Below are positions 34,257 through 44,364 of a stretch of DNA of 64,000 bases, piece by piece. The notes below the pieces were generated by a model that was not told where the DNA came from, ran no database searches, and saw nothing but the letters and a program-made list of their open reading frames with translations. The number at the start of each line of letters is the position of its first letter. The stretch's first letter is position 1. A program made the position numbers and the translations under genes. This stretch comes from Trebonia sp963774945 (GTDB lineage: Bacteria; Actinomycetota; Actinomycetes; Streptosporangiales; Streptosporangiaceae). The stretch lies in the NCBI GenBank assembly GCA_963774945.1, contig CAVZHA010000003.1:186001-250000 (forward strand), written 5' to 3'.

Positions 34257-34769
34257 TCAACCTGCTTCGGCGTCAAGGGTGGCCAGCAGGTTCTTCACAG
34301 GCATAAACAGATGCAGTTCATGATCCTCGAATTGCGTGAAACCCCGTTGCGCGTAGAACGTTACGGCTTCACTGTCGATCGCGTGGACCACCACGACTTC
34401 AAAGCCGATATACCGGGAAGCAGCCGCGATCTGCATCAGCGCGTGGAACAACAGTTTCGATCCGATGCCACTGCCCTGGCAAGTCGAGTCAACCGCGAGT
34501 CGCGCCAGGAGGACGGCCGGGATGGGATATGCCCGCCGCCCGACTCCGAACATCGCTGCAGCCTCATCGAGGCCGAGTCGGTAGGTCGTCGTGGCGTAGT
34601 AGCCGATGATCTGCCCCCCTTCAACAGCCAAGAATGTCCGTGTGTTGTTGGCTCGTTCGTGTTGCCCAGCCTGTCTCTTCAGCCAATCGTCCAGGTCAGG
34701 CTGGCCGCAGCTGAACGAGCTACGATCGAATTTCCGATCGAAAGCAAAAATCTCCACTACAGTACGCAC
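34257..34769 (-). CDS. GNAT acetyltransferase toxin (TacT-like)
   Basis: 170 residues from ATG 34769 (frame verified by FDRSSFSCGQPDLDDWLKRQ near the start). That opening, followed by FLAVEGGQIIGYYATTTYRL, AVLLARLAVDSTCQGSGIGS for acetyl-CoA binding and AVTFYAQRGFTQFEDHELHL, is typical of toxins that acetylate aminoacyl-tRNA. The acetyl-CoA loop (QGSGIGSKLL) and a Tyr in FYAQRGF are present. It pairs with the DUF1778 antitoxin downstream. Here the toxin comes first, the reverse of the usual order. Intact. Confidence 0.9.
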   Translation of the reverse strand: MRTVVEIFAFDRKFDRSSFSCGQPDLDDWLKRQAGQHERANNTRTFLAVEGGQIIGYYATTTYRLGLDEAAAMFGVGRRAYPIPAVLLARLAVDSTCQGSGIGSKLLFHALMQIAAASRYIGFEVVVVHAIDSEAVTFYAQRGFTQFEDHELHLFMPVKNLLATLDAEAG

Positions 34770-34905
34770 TCCTCCACACGGCCACGAGACCGTAACAACG
34801 GATCCGCGAAAGGCTCGCGCTGAAGTGTAAATGGCATTGTTCTGTCAGTGCCCAACGAATGGCATCCGCGTGCGCGCCCTAGCGCACGAGTGAGGTGAGA
34901 CGGCC

Positions 34906-36256
34906 TCACGCCAAGGCTTGCGTGAACTCCCCGATCGCGTCGAGGTATGCCTGCACGTCCTGTGGTGTGTGCGCGACCGAGACTGTGGGCCCGAGCCACC
35001 AGCCCGACTCCCATACGCCGCGGTTGGCAAGGAACAGCCGGATGAGCGCGCGCAGGTCCGGGGTGGTCGGTGTCCCGGGCGCCGCGGGCATCGCGCGGAG
35101 GTTGCGGGCTGAAGAAGTAGAAGGCGTGTGAGCCGTGGGCGTTGACCGACCATGGAAGCCCGGCCCGGTCGATGTGCGCGCGCAGGCCTGCGGCGAGCTG
35201 CCCGCCCAGCCTTGCCGTGGTGATGAATGCCTCCGGCGTCAGCACCTCGGTGAGGGCGGCGCGGGCGGCGGCCATGGACAGCGCGTTGGCGAAGAGCGTG
35301 CCTCCGGTGGCTACCTCGTCGTAGGCGATCCCGGACACGGCCGCCCCGCCTGCGGGCGGGCGCAGCGTCGCGGCCACGTCGTCCGTCATCCCGTACGCCC
35401 CAAGCGGCACCCCGCCGGCGATCGACTTGCCGACCGTCAGGAAGTCCGGTTCGAGACCCCACTCGGTCGTGAGCCCGCCGTGCGCGGTGACCAGCGTGTG
35501 AGTCTCGTCAATCGCCAGCAGCGTCCCGTGGCGGCGGGTCATCTCGCGCAGCCCGTCGTGGAATCCGGGGTCGGGCAGGAGGAACCCCGCGTTGGTCATC
35601 GCCGGCTCTGTCAGCAGCAGCGCCACGTCGCCGGGCGCCAGCGCACGCTCGACGGCATCCAGGTCGTTGAACGGCACGATCCGGAGATTGGCCGTGACCT
35701 CGGTCGGCAGGCCGGTGTACTCCGGCAGGACCCTGCCGCCTTCGGCGATGCCCAGCGTTGTCTCGAGGTGGCCGTGGTACTTGCCGTCGAAGACGAGGAC
35801 CTTCTCACGGCCGGTCCGGACCCGCGCGATCCGCACGACCTCGGTGTTCGCCTGCGTCGCAGACAGCGTGAACTGCCATTTGGCCATCCCGTACCGCGTC
35901 GCGAGCGCCTCGGCCACGACCAGCGCGTCCTCGCCGGGCAGGAGGAACTGGTTCCCCGCCGCCATCCGTTCGCAGACGGCACGGACGACCGGCGCGGGGG
36001 CGTGCCCGCAGAAGGCGCTCATGTCCGCGACGTACATGTCCACGTACTCGTGGCCGTCAAGGTCCCAGAACCGGGATCCCGCCCCGTGCGACACCCATAG
36101 CGGCGGATGGTCGTACAACTCATCCATCCACGACATCGGCACGCCGCGCGGCATCGTCCGGGTAGCGCGAGAGGTGGCTTCCATCGAACGAGGGCGGTCG
36201 TCTCGGAACCGTTCCCCCTCGGCGGCGGCGAGCGCCTCGATCTTGGCCTGATCCAC
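34906..36256 (-). CDS. Class-III PLP aminotransferase / aminomutase (one frame break)
   Basis: About 449 residues from ATG 36256 with one break near 35105. Features: FWDLDGHEYVDMYVADMSAF, LSATQANTEVVRIARVRTG, VFDGKYHGHLETTLG, LLAIDETHTLVTAHGGLTTE, the PLP lysine in FLTVGKSIAGGVPLG, and VATGGTLFANALSMAAARAA. After the break it ends in DLRALIRLFLANRGVWESGW and DVQAYLDAIGEF, as expected for glutamate-1-semialdehyde-aminomutase-like proteins. It is not the housekeeping HemL type by context; it probably acts on an amine or amino acid of unknown identity. It stands alone between two GNAT genes. Confidence 0.85.
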
Positions 36257-36338
36257 CCCTGACCTCCTGTAACGTCTCCTTCACTGTCAGTCATAGTACG
36301 AGTCGGCGTCTGCGACACTGGAGCCAGGAGTCCAGGGT

Positions 36339-36833
36339 TCAGGAGTCGTATTCTTCGGTCTTGAAGGTGCGGAATCCACGGCGATGGTAGTTGGGGAGAG
36401 CGTTCCGGTTGTCCGCTGAGGACGTGTGGAGCCAGACCCGGCGGGTGCCCGGCGCCAGATCCCAGCCCTGACGGATAGCGAGGGTCAGCGCATAGCCGCC
36501 TAGGCCCTTGCCGGTGGACTCCGGTACCAGGCCGAATGTCTTGATCTCAACCTCGCCGCCGGGGTGAGGGTCGTAGATGGCTACGCCGACTGGTTCATCG
36601 TCCAGGGCCAGCAGCCAGCATGTACGGCCCGGGTGCCCGGCGAACCAGACAGGCCATTCCTCCGGGCTGCGATGAGCGCTGCGCCAGCCGTAGGGTGCGC
36701 CGATCCTGGCCATGACGTCGGATACCAGCGGGAGGCGTCCGTCTGCATTGGTCAACGCCAGTCCGGGGGCCAGGGTGCCGGGCTTGAGCTGGCTTGGGTC
36801 GGTCATCTCGACGTATGTCACGATCTCCGTCAC
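36339..36833 (-). CDS. GNAT-family N-acetyltransferase
   Basis: 164 residues from ATG 36833. The fold is seen in CWLLALDDEPVGVAIYDPHP, VEIKTFGLVPESTGKGLGGY with the acetyl-CoA loop, ALTLAIRQGWDLAPGTRRVW and NALPNYHRRGFRTFKTEEYD. It is the monomeric GNAT type acting on small molecules or on protein N-termini; the substrate is unknown. No partner gene overlaps it. Intact. Confidence 0.85.
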   Translation of the reverse strand: MTEIVTYVEMTDPSQLKPGTLAPGLALTNADGRLPLVSDVMARIGAPYGWRSAHRSPEEWPVWFAGHPGRTCWLLALDDEPVGVAIYDPHPGGEVEIKTFGLVPESTGKGLGGYALTLAIRQGWDLAPGTRRVWLHTSSADNRNALPNYHRRGFRTFKTEEYDS

Positions 36834-36927
36834 CCGGCCAAGGCTACGTTCTCCGTCGCGATGCGGCCGGGGCGGATGACAGACGGCGCTATGGCTTGCG
36901 GAGCCGGCCTTGCATTACCGTGCGCTG

Positions 36928-37759
36928 GTGGACCTTCTCGTGATCGGCGGCAGCGGGCTTCTCGGGCTGAGGATCACGCGGCAGGCTCAGCTCGCGGGTA
37001 ACAGCGTCATGGCCACCTTCCACGCGAGCGCCCCGCCGACCGCCGGCGCCGACTGGCGCAAGCTCGACATCCGGCGCCGCGACGACGTCACGACGCTGGC
37101 CTTGGACGCCCGGCCCGACGTCGATCATCAACGCCGCGTACCGGCAGTCGGACTGGGAGACCACCGCTGACGGCGCCGCGCACGTCGCCCTCGCTGCGGT
37201 CGCGGCGGGGGCGCGTCTGGTGCACGTGTCCAGCGACGCGGTCTTCTCCGGCACCGCACCCAGTTACGACGAGACGCGACAGCCCGATCCGGTGACGCCC
37301 TACGGCGCCGCCAAGGCCGCGGCGGAGACGGCGGTCAAGGGCATCGCCCCGGCCGCCGTCGTCGCCCGGACCTCGCTGATCATCGGCGACGGCGACTCCC
37401 CGCCCGAGAGGCTCGTGCACGCGCTGGCATCCGGCGCAGAAACCGGTGTCCTCTTCGCGGACGAGGTGCGCTGCCCGGTTGACGTCACCGACCTGGCCTC
37501 GGCCCTTCTCGAGCTTGCCGCGTCGCCGCGCGCCGGAGTCTGCCACGTCGCCGGCGCCGATGCCATCAGCCGCTACGAACTGGGCCTGCTGATCGCGGCG
37601 CGAGACGGCCTGGACCAGGCCGCGCTTCCTGTCGGCCTCCGCGCCGCCACCGGCCGCCTAGGCGCTCTCGACGTCCGGCTGGACAGTGCCGCCACCCAGG
37701 CCCGACTGAACACTCGGCTTCGAGGGGCCCGTGAGTTCCTCGCCCCCACCCGTACCTGA
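36928..37759 (+). CDS. RmlD-like NAD(P)-dependent sugar reductase/epimerase (one frame break)
   Basis: About 277 residues from GTG 36928 with a one-base insertion near 37123 (GTC-g-ATCATC). VDLLVIGGSGLLGLRITRQA is the dinucleotide-binding start. After the break: NAAYRQSDWETTADGAAHVA, LVHVSSDAVFSGTAPSYDET, VTPYGAAKAAAETAV (YxxxK) and VARTSLIIGDGD. It ends LDVRLDSAATQARLNTRLRG. The family reduces dTDP-4-keto-rhamnose or related sugars, but no dTDP-sugar genes are near, so the substrate is open. The frame break is probably an error. Confidence 0.8.
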
Positions 37760-37961
37760 CTGACGGGGCCGTTGGGTTCGCGAAATCTCAGCCTGCCCAC
37801 GCCGTGTGATCGTCGCAATCATTTCGTTACATGTAGGGCGGGTGGGGTGGTTACCGAGAGCGCTTACGGATGTGACGTCTCGGGTATGACCCGAAACGCG
37901 ATGGTTGTTCACAATCAGCGTGCGACCTTCAGCCGAAGCTGACCAGGAAGGGACAGCGCCG

Positions 37962-39860
37962 GTGATCGAGAGCGACCTGGTCCGTCGCCCGGTATGGCCC
38001 GGAAGGGCGATGACGGCTGGCGTCGCGATCATTGCCGTCGCGGTCATGGCGGTGGCGGCGGCGGCCGAGCGATCCCGCCTGGCCGGATCGCTCACGGTGC
38101 TGGCCCGTCTGCACTGGACCTGCTTCCGGTCGGCATCCTGCTCGAGGCACTGTCGATGGCCGCGTTCGCCGCGATGTTCCGCCTGCTGCTCACCCGAGGT
38201 CGCGTCCGGCCCACCCGAACTTCGGTGCTCGCCACGATCTACGCGGCCAACGCGATGTCGGTTTCCGTTCCGCTGGCCGGCCCGGGGCTGGCCGCCGCCT
38301 ACCTGTTCCGCCGCTTCACCCGGCTCGGGCCGGCGCCCTGCTCGCGGGCTGGGCGCTGCTGGCGGGCGGAGTCATCTCCGCCGTCGCCTGGGTACTCCTA
38401 CTGGTCGGCGGCGGCCTTGCCTCCGGCCGCACGCTGGCTCTGGTGATCGCCGTTCCGTGCGTCGCGCTGGCCGTCATCGTGGCGGCGCTGATCTTGGCCG
38501 CCGCGCGGCGGCCGCGGCTGCGGGCCGCCCTGGAGGGGTACCTGACGCAGGCGCTCAAGCTCGGCGCGCGCCTGCTGCGGTGGCCGGCCACCGATCCGAT
38601 GCTGGCCCTGCGGGCCTGGGCCGAACGGTTCCGCGCGCTCCGCATCCCCCCGTCCACCTGGGTCCTCGCCACCGGTGACGCGCTGGTCAACTGGCTCGCC
38701 GACGCGGCCGTGCTGGCCGTGAGCATCCTCGCCGTCGGCGCCGCCGTCCCGTGGCGCGACCTGCTCCTGGTCTACCTGGCCGGGATCGGCGCGCAGTCCC
38801 TGTCGCTCACGCCCGGCGGGCTGGCCATCACCGAGGGCGCGATCAGCGTGGCGCTGGTCGCGTCGGGGCTGCGGGTCGGCCAGGCCGTCGCCGCCGCCGT
38901 GCTCTACCGGCTGGTCAGCTTCTGGCTGATAGCGGCCGTGGGGTGGCTGATCCTGCTGGTACTGCGGGTCCGCACGCCCGCAGCCGAGGCCGCGCCGGAA
39001 CCCGAGCTGGAACCGTCGCCAGGGGACACGGCCGCGGAGGCAACGCAGCCCGGCGCGCACGAACTGGTCCTCCTGCACGGCCAGCCGGGCACCGCCGCCG
39101 ACTGGGAGGCGGTCATGGAGCGGCTGCCAGCCCAGCTGCACGCGGTGGCCGTCGACCGCCCGGGCTACGGCTCGAGCCAGCGTCAGGCCGCCGGATTCGA
39201 CGCCAACGCCCAGGCCGTCCTCGATGACCTGGACGAACGTGGGGTGGACACGGCCGTGCTGGTCGGTCACTCCTGGGCCGGAGGCGTCGCGCTGCAGGCG
39301 GCGGCGCTGGCGCCGCACCGGGTGAAGGCGGTCGTCCTGCTGGCCGGCGTCGGCCCCGGCTCCGTCAGCATCGTCGACTGGCTGCTCGCGGCGCCGGTCT
39401 TCGGCCCGCTGAGCGCGCAGCTCATGTGGCGCTGGACGCCGTGGATCGCCCGCGACCAGGCTCGCCTGGCTGAGCAGGCGGCACGGCAGGCCGCTGTACC
39501 CCGGCGAGCGCTTCTTCCTGCAGGTCTGGGGGCAGAAGGGCGGCGGCGTGGAGCCGCTCTGGCGGGTCTTCCTGACCGAGCAGCGCGCCCTGTTCAGCGA
39601 GCTCGCCGATCTGGAGGCCGTTCTCCCGTCGATCGGCGTGCCGGTGCTGCTGCTGGCCGACCCGGCCGACCAGATCGTTCCCATCATGACCGCGCAGCGG
39701 CTGGAGAGCGAGCTTCCCGACGCCCGCCTGCGTCTCGTCGAGCACGCCGGCCACGATCTCCCGAGGCGAGCTCCCGGCGCGGTCGGCGCAGGCGATAGCG
39801 GAATTCCTGGCCCCGATCGAAGCCAGCCAGCCCGCGGATAACCTCAGCTGGCCGGGCTGA
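37962..39860 (+). CDS. Fusion of flippase-like (UPF0104) membrane domain with alpha/beta hydrolase
   Basis: About 630 residues from GTG 37962 (GGAAGGG upstream) with breaks near 38112, 38335, 39490 and 39765. The N-terminal half has about eight membrane segments of the lysylphosphatidylglycerol synthase/flippase-like family: LLPVGILLEALSMAAFAAMF, YAANAMSVSVPLAGPGLAAA, and after a charged loop VLATGDALVNWLADAAVLAV, LSLTPGGLAITEGAIS. A 35-residue acidic linker leads to a hydrolase: LVLLHGQPGTAADWEAVMER, AVLVGHSWAGGVALQAAALA (Ser), LLLADPADQIVP (Asp), EHAGHDLP (His). Breaks lie outside the junction, which is read in one frame from about 38350 to 39480, so the fusion is real. The complete triad suggests activity on a lipid. 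Confidence 0.75.
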
Positions 39861-39901
39861 GGCGGCGCTAGGCTAGTGCGACCGAGATTCAGAGGTGGTC
39901 G

Positions 39902-40684
39902 ATGCGGTGCGACGCGCTGCGCAAGGCGAGCGGGCTAGCCCTGTGTCTGAGCATTCTCTCCATCGCGCTGCTCGCTAGTGGCTGCGGCGCCGAGGGCGGC
40001 GCGAGAGCCGTGCAGGGGTCTGGCCAGCGGCAGTTCAAAATCGCCCTGCTGGCAGACGACGCCGCGCTCGACCGCGGGGTGCTCTCCTACCAGGTTCCCG
40101 CCACGCTCGTCACCGGGAGCAGCGCGACCTTGAGCGTCGAGGTGATCGACGCGGGCCAGGGGAACGGCGGGACCACGCCACCTCCGGTGCCCTCCGGATG
40201 GCTCACGGCGCCGCAGGACGTGCCGACCGGGGGGATCGTCGGGGTCACGGCCACGTGCCAGGGGCTGGCCTGCGACGCTGAGGCCCCCGAGCGCCAGCCT
40301 GTGCTGGCCTTCGACCAGACCGGCTCCTGGCAGTGGGCCGTGTCCGCACAGTCACCGGGAACCGCCACCATTCGCCTGATCGCGATCACGTACGACCAGA
40401 ACACGGATATCCCGCTGCACGTGACGCAGCCCATCGACATCACGGTCAAGGTGACCGCGTCCCTTGGCTACTGGGCGACGGAGGTCGGCCACTGGGTGGC
40501 GGGCGTGCTTGGTTTCGTGGGCTTCGCCGCGATCGTGACCGCGGTCCAGTGGGCCTGGCGGCGGCGCGCGAAGCGGAAGGCGACCGCCAAGACCGGTGCC
40601 GACGCGCAGACGACACCGCCGCCGACGTCGGTCGACGCTGCAGCAGCGGACCCCGGTACCGCCCAAACGCCCGACGATCAATAG
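39902..40684 (+). CDS. Lipoprotein with C-terminal transmembrane segment
   Basis: 260 residues from ATG 39902. The N-terminus ASGLALCLSILSIALLASGC is a lipoprotein signal with lipobox LASGC. The extracellular part (about residues 30-190) is beta-rich, with SYQVPATLVTGSSATLSVEV and GSWQWAVSAQSPGTATIRLI. Near residue 205 a membrane segment (VAGVLGFVGFAAIVTAVQWA) is followed by the basic WRRRAKRKATAK and a cytoplasmic tail rich in Thr and Pro. It is thus anchored at both ends, an unusual topology that would place a domain outside between a lipid anchor and a helix. Function unknown. Confidence 0.65.
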   Translation: MRCDALRKASGLALCLSILSIALLASGCGAEGGARAVQGSGQRQFKIALLADDAALDRGVLSYQVPATLVTGSSATLSVEVIDAGQGNGGTTPPPVPSGWLTAPQDVPTGGIVGVTATCQGLACDAEAPERQPVLAFDQTGSWQWAVSAQSPGTATIRLIAITYDQNTDIPLHVTQPIDITVKVTASLGYWATEVGHWVAGVLGFVGFAAIVTAVQWAWRRRAKRKATAKTGADAQTTPPPTSVDAAAADPGTAQTPDDQ

Positions 40685-40712
40685 CCGCTCGGGCCGTTCA
40701 CAACAAACATCG

Positions 40713-41630
40713 TCACCGTATGGGGGGCGGCTTGCCTTCCTCGGAAGCGCCTAGCTCGGCGTCCCATCCGGACGTCCGGTAGCCATGATGAAAGGCCGAG
40801 CGCAGAAACTCCACCGCCGCGGCATGCGGGTCGGGGGCGGCGCGGACGTCATCCCAGTCCAGGATGTACTCCCCGAGGGTCTTGTCCCAGCGGGCGGCCG
40901 CCGGGGACAAGGCGGCGCCGCCGAAGCCGGACGGGGCCGGGTAGGCGAAGGCGTAGAAGGCCGCCCCGACGCTCGGGTTCCCTGGCCACCAGCCCACCCC
41001 GATCTGCTGGGCGTCGTTCGCGTTGCGGGTGATGAAGCCGTCCGACGCCGGGTCGGCCGGGGCACCGGAGAACAGCAGCACGCACAGGTCGAACGACCCC
41101 CACCACGCGTTGACCGGCGTTGACCGGCCCCGGTAGGGCGCGCGGAACGCCGCCAGCGCCAGCGCCGCCTGGGTGGCGGCGGCGAAGTACTCCTCAACCT
41201 GGCCGGGGTCGTAACGGGCGTGCTCGTAGTCCTCGTCGAGCGGCACGCTCCACGGGACCTCCTGCGGCTTCGGGTTGATGCGGACCGCGCCGCCCGCCCG
41301 GGCCACCGCCGCCAGCACATCCCTGGTCACCTCGGCCACCGGCCGGTCCGGGACGAGCGGCACCCGCTCGACCGTTCCTCGGCTGTGCTCCACCACCGCC
41401 TCGTGCGTGTGCAGGTCAAGCGCCACCACCAGCGACCCGGAGCCGTCCGGCGCGCGCAGCGTCTCGGTCTCAAGGCCGCGCGCGGTCAGCCGCAGCGCGG
41501 CATGCAGCAGCTCCGGCTCGGGCGGCGCGAGCTCCACCGCCAGCTTGCCAAGCACCTGGGTGTGGGCGTGCAGCGTGTCACAGGTGGCAGCCCACCGATC
41601 GTAGGAAATGGCTGGCCAGTGCTCCGTCAT
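40713..41630 (-). CDS. DUF5996-family protein
   Basis: 305 residues from ATG 41630. MTEHWPAISYDRWAATCDTL, LTARGLETETLRAPDGSGSL, VRINPKPQEVPWSVPLDEDY, and a conserved WWGSFDLCVLLFSGAPADPA with FAYPAPSGFGGAALSP are the marks of DUF5996, a widespread actinobacterial and proteobacterial family of unknown function. The conserved Trp, Asp and His residues suggest an enzyme fold. No signal peptide. Intact, alone on this strand, convergent with the lipoprotein gene. Confidence 0.85.
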   Translation of the reverse strand: MTEHWPAISYDRWAATCDTLHAHTQVLGKLAVELAPPEPELLHAALRLTARGLETETLRAPDGSGSLVVALDLHTHEAVVEHSRGTVERVPLVPDRPVAEVTRDVLAAVARAGGAVRINPKPQEVPWSVPLDEDYEHARYDPGQVEEYFAAATQAALALAAFRAPYRGRSTPVNAWWGSFDLCVLLFSGAPADPASDGFITRNANDAQQIGVGWWPGNPSVGAAFYAFAYPAPSGFGGAALSPAAARWDKTLGEYILDWDDVRAAPDPHAAAVEFLRSAFHHGYRTSGWDAELGASEEGKPPPIR

Positions 41631-41799
41631 GATGTGCCCCCTCCGGTACAGGCTTCCCGCTAGCGCCAGCTCTTACGACACCGATCGGCAAGACGCGGAG
41701 CGAAACCGTTACGGGAAACGGCAACCAGTTGCGTCGCCAGGGTCGTCCAAGCAGTCGGCGGCGTCCGCCGCAGGCACCAGATCCCGAAAGGCAGTGGCG

Positions 41800-42881
41800 A
41801 TGACCTGGAGAGAGCAAGGCGCGCGATGGACGGGGCGCGGCCGGCGCGCGGCCGCAATCGGCGTTTCCGTCGCGGCGGTAACCGTAGCCGTGATCGGACC
41901 CGTCGGCAGCGCACTAGCGGTGCCACCGACAGCAGCAGCCGCTATCCCAGCAGCGGCGACGGCCGCCTCATCAGCAGCGACGACCGCCTCTCCTGAAGCC
42001 GTATCCGTCTCCCCGTCCGGCTGGGCGCCCGTGCCGTACCGAAACGCGCAGCTCTCCGTCCCGGGATCGTCGTGGCTGGTGGAGGCCCCGCAGCAGCTGA
42101 TGTGCGGGTTGGGGATTTCGACGGCATGATCTTCGCGGGCGTCGCGCCCGGGTTCCCCAAGGGCTGGAACTGCGGCGTGACCGCCAGCCTGGCCTGGATC
42201 CTGCCCGCAGGGAAGATCCCGAAGGGACTCACCCATCGCAAGCCCACCGCCGTCATTCACGGCATCCCCGTTTACCGGCTGACCAGCGCCAAGGGCACCA
42301 CGGCGTACCTCGTGCCGGAACTCGGGGTGCGCATCGGCGCCCGCGGCAAGCTGGCCGCGCGGGTGCTGGCCACACTGACCAGATCGCCGCTCGACGTCGT
42401 GCTCGGCCGCGGTCCGACCGCCCGGGTCCCGGCCGGCTGGACCTGGCGGCAGTTCGGCGGCGTGGCGTTCGCGTCCCCGCGCTCCTGGGGCTTGCAGCGC
42501 GAAGACCAGTGGGCCAGCTGCGGGACCGGCCTGTGGCCGAGCACGCTGCTGCTGGTCGACGCGACCAAGCCGCCGATGCACCTGCCGTGCCCGTTCCAGC
42601 TCCCGTTCGCCAGCGTTGACGAGGCCGAACCGGGCCTGGTCGCGGTCACAGGGAAGTACGCGGCCGAATCGGTCGGCGAGAGCTTCGGCCGCTGCGAGTC
42701 GCGGCGCGGCGTCCGGATCTGCCTGGCGTCGGTCACCGGGCAGGGCGGCCTCTCGGCCGGCGTGCTGATCCTCTCGGTCGCCCGACCGCACCACGCGGCG
42801 ACGTATTTCCTGCTCGGCCTGTCAGGAAACGGAGCCACCGCGCGGGCGGTCTTCGACTCGATCGGTCTCCACCGCGCCTGA
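41800..42881 (+). CDS. Secreted hypothetical protein (one frame break)
   Basis: About 360 residues from ATG 41800 with one break near 42105. The N-terminus has RGRRAAAIGVSVAAVTVAVI then GSALAVPP, a signal peptide with a twin-Arg-like start. A low-complexity Ala/Thr/Ser stretch follows. The mature domain contains VPYRNAQLSVPGSSW, FPKGWNCGVTASLAWIL, IHGIPVYRLTSAKGTTAYLV and WTWRQFGGVAFASPRSWGLQ, with four Cys that could form disulfides (WASCGTG, HLPCPFQ, GRCES, RICLAS). I do not recognise the family, but similar secreted proteins are seen in actinomycetes. A strong terminator follows at 42985. Confidence 0.6.
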
Positions 42882-42984
42882 CCCGCGGCCTGGCCGCTGC
42901 AGCAGAGCGCGTACCTACTGTGCGGTGACTGGCACTCCGCCCAGGGCAGGCTTCACCCAGGTCCCGGTCGGCGACCAGCAGATG

Positions 42985-43017
42985 CGCCCGCCCGGCAGCG
43001 CGCGTGCCGGGCGGGCG
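42985..43017. terminator. Hairpin terminator, 13-bp perfect stem
   Basis: CGCCCGCCCGGCA at 42985-42997 pairs with TGCCGGGCGGGCG at 43005-43017 around a GCGCGCG loop. It lies about 100 bases after the secreted protein gene and 60 bases before the P450 start. Confidence 0.8.
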
Positions 43018-43075
43018 TCAGGGACGGCGAGCGGCGTCCCGGGCGCGCTCTTCGCGCCGGGCTTAGACTCGTGGC

Positions 43076-44308
43076 GTGACCGAGCTGCCGGCCGACGGGG
43101 TCGAAGGGCTGATGACTCTGTTCGACCCGCATCGAGTCGCCGACCCCTACCCCACCTACGCCTGGCTGCGGGCCGCCCGGCCCATCTGGCGGCCGGTCGA
43201 GCGGGTGTACGTGCTGAGCCGTCATGAGGACTGCGCGGCGGTGCTGCGAGACCCCAGATTCGGGCGCGCGGAGGAGGGCCGCCTGGGACTGCGCCGGGTT
43301 GGCCAGGGCGCCGAGGTGACCGGGGCACAGCCGGCCGTCCGCTCATTCCTCGCGCTGAATCCACCGGACCACACCCGGCTGCGCCGGCTGGTCTCGCGCG
43401 CGTTCACCCCCGCCCGGGTGAGAGACCTCGGCCCGCGGATCGAGGCGATCGCGGCCGAGCTGATCGACACCGCCAGCGCGTCCGGCGGGCCGGCGGACCT
43501 GATCGCCGCGCTGGCCTCGCCGCTGCCGGTGACGGTGATCAGCGAGCTGCTCGGCGTCCCGCCGGCAGACTACGACCGGCTGGTCGGCTGGTCCGACGCC
43601 CTGGCGCGGGGCCTCGACCCTGGCTTCCTGATCTCGGCCGAGGACCGGGAGCGACAGCGGCTGGCCCGGGCCGAGTTCGGCGCCTACCTGAGTGACCTGA
43701 TCGCGGTCCGTCGGCGATCTCCGGGCGACGACCTCGTGTCCGCGCTGGCGGGAGTGGTCGACGACGGTGACGTGCTCAGCGAGGAGGAGCTGATCGCGAC
43801 CTGCATTCTGCTTCTGGTCGCGGGACACGAGACAACCACCAGCCTCATGGGCTCGGCTGTCCTCGGGCTGATTCAGCACCCCGGCCAGCTCGCCCGGCTG
43901 CGCGCCGAGCCCGGGCTGATGGCGGGTGCGGTCGAGGAGTTCCTGCGCTACGACCCGCCGGTCCAGCTGACCGCGCGCGTCGCGCTGACCGACGCGAGCA
44001 TCGCCGGGGTGCCGGTGTCGGCCGGCTCGGCCGCCTTGATGCTCGTCGGCGCGGCCAACCGGGATCCGGCCCTGTGCCCCGATCCGGACGACCTCGACAT
44101 CTCGCGGCCGCCGACCCATCATGTGTCCTTCGGGCAGGGCATCCACTTCTGCCTGGGCGCGCCGCTGGCCCGGCTGGAAACCCAGATCGTCCTCCGCCTG
44201 CTGCTGGAGCGCCCGGACGATCTCCGCCTGGCCGGCGAGCCCGCCTGGAAGGAGAACACCGTCCTGCGCGGCCTGCGCAGCCTCCCGGTCACCTTTGGCC
44301 AACGGTGA
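43076..44308 (+). CDS. Cytochrome P450
   Basis: 410 residues from GTG 43076, full length for a bacterial class-I P450. I-helix AGHETTTSLMG, K-helix ExxR in EEFLRYDPPV, and the heme loop FGQGIHFCLGAPLARLE with the Cys ligand. Also the C-helix region HTRLRRLVSRAFTPARVRDL. The closest family from general look is CYP107/CYP105-like, which act in macrolide or other specialised metabolism, but no polyketide genes are near. No ferredoxin gene is encoded nearby. It is followed by a convergent SDR, possibly unrelated. Confidence 0.9.
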   Translation: MTELPADGVEGLMTLFDPHRVADPYPTYAWLRAARPIWRPVERVYVLSRHEDCAAVLRDPRFGRAEEGRLGLRRVGQGAEVTGAQPAVRSFLALNPPDHTRLRRLVSRAFTPARVRDLGPRIEAIAAELIDTASASGGPADLIAALASPLPVTVISELLGVPPADYDRLVGWSDALARGLDPGFLISAEDRERQRLARAEFGAYLSDLIAVRRRSPGDDLVSALAGVVDDGDVLSEEELIATCILLLVAGHETTTSLMGSAVLGLIQHPGQLARLRAEPGLMAGAVEEFLRYDPPVQLTARVALTDASIAGVPVSAGSAALMLVGAANRDPALCPDPDDLDISRPPTHHVSFGQGIHFCLGAPLARLETQIVLRLLLERPDDLRLAGEPAWKENTVLRGLRSLPVTFGQR

Positions 44309-44364
44309 GCTGCAGCTGACCAAGCGATGCCCCGGCCAGCTGCAGTCAACCGAACTCGGCCTCG

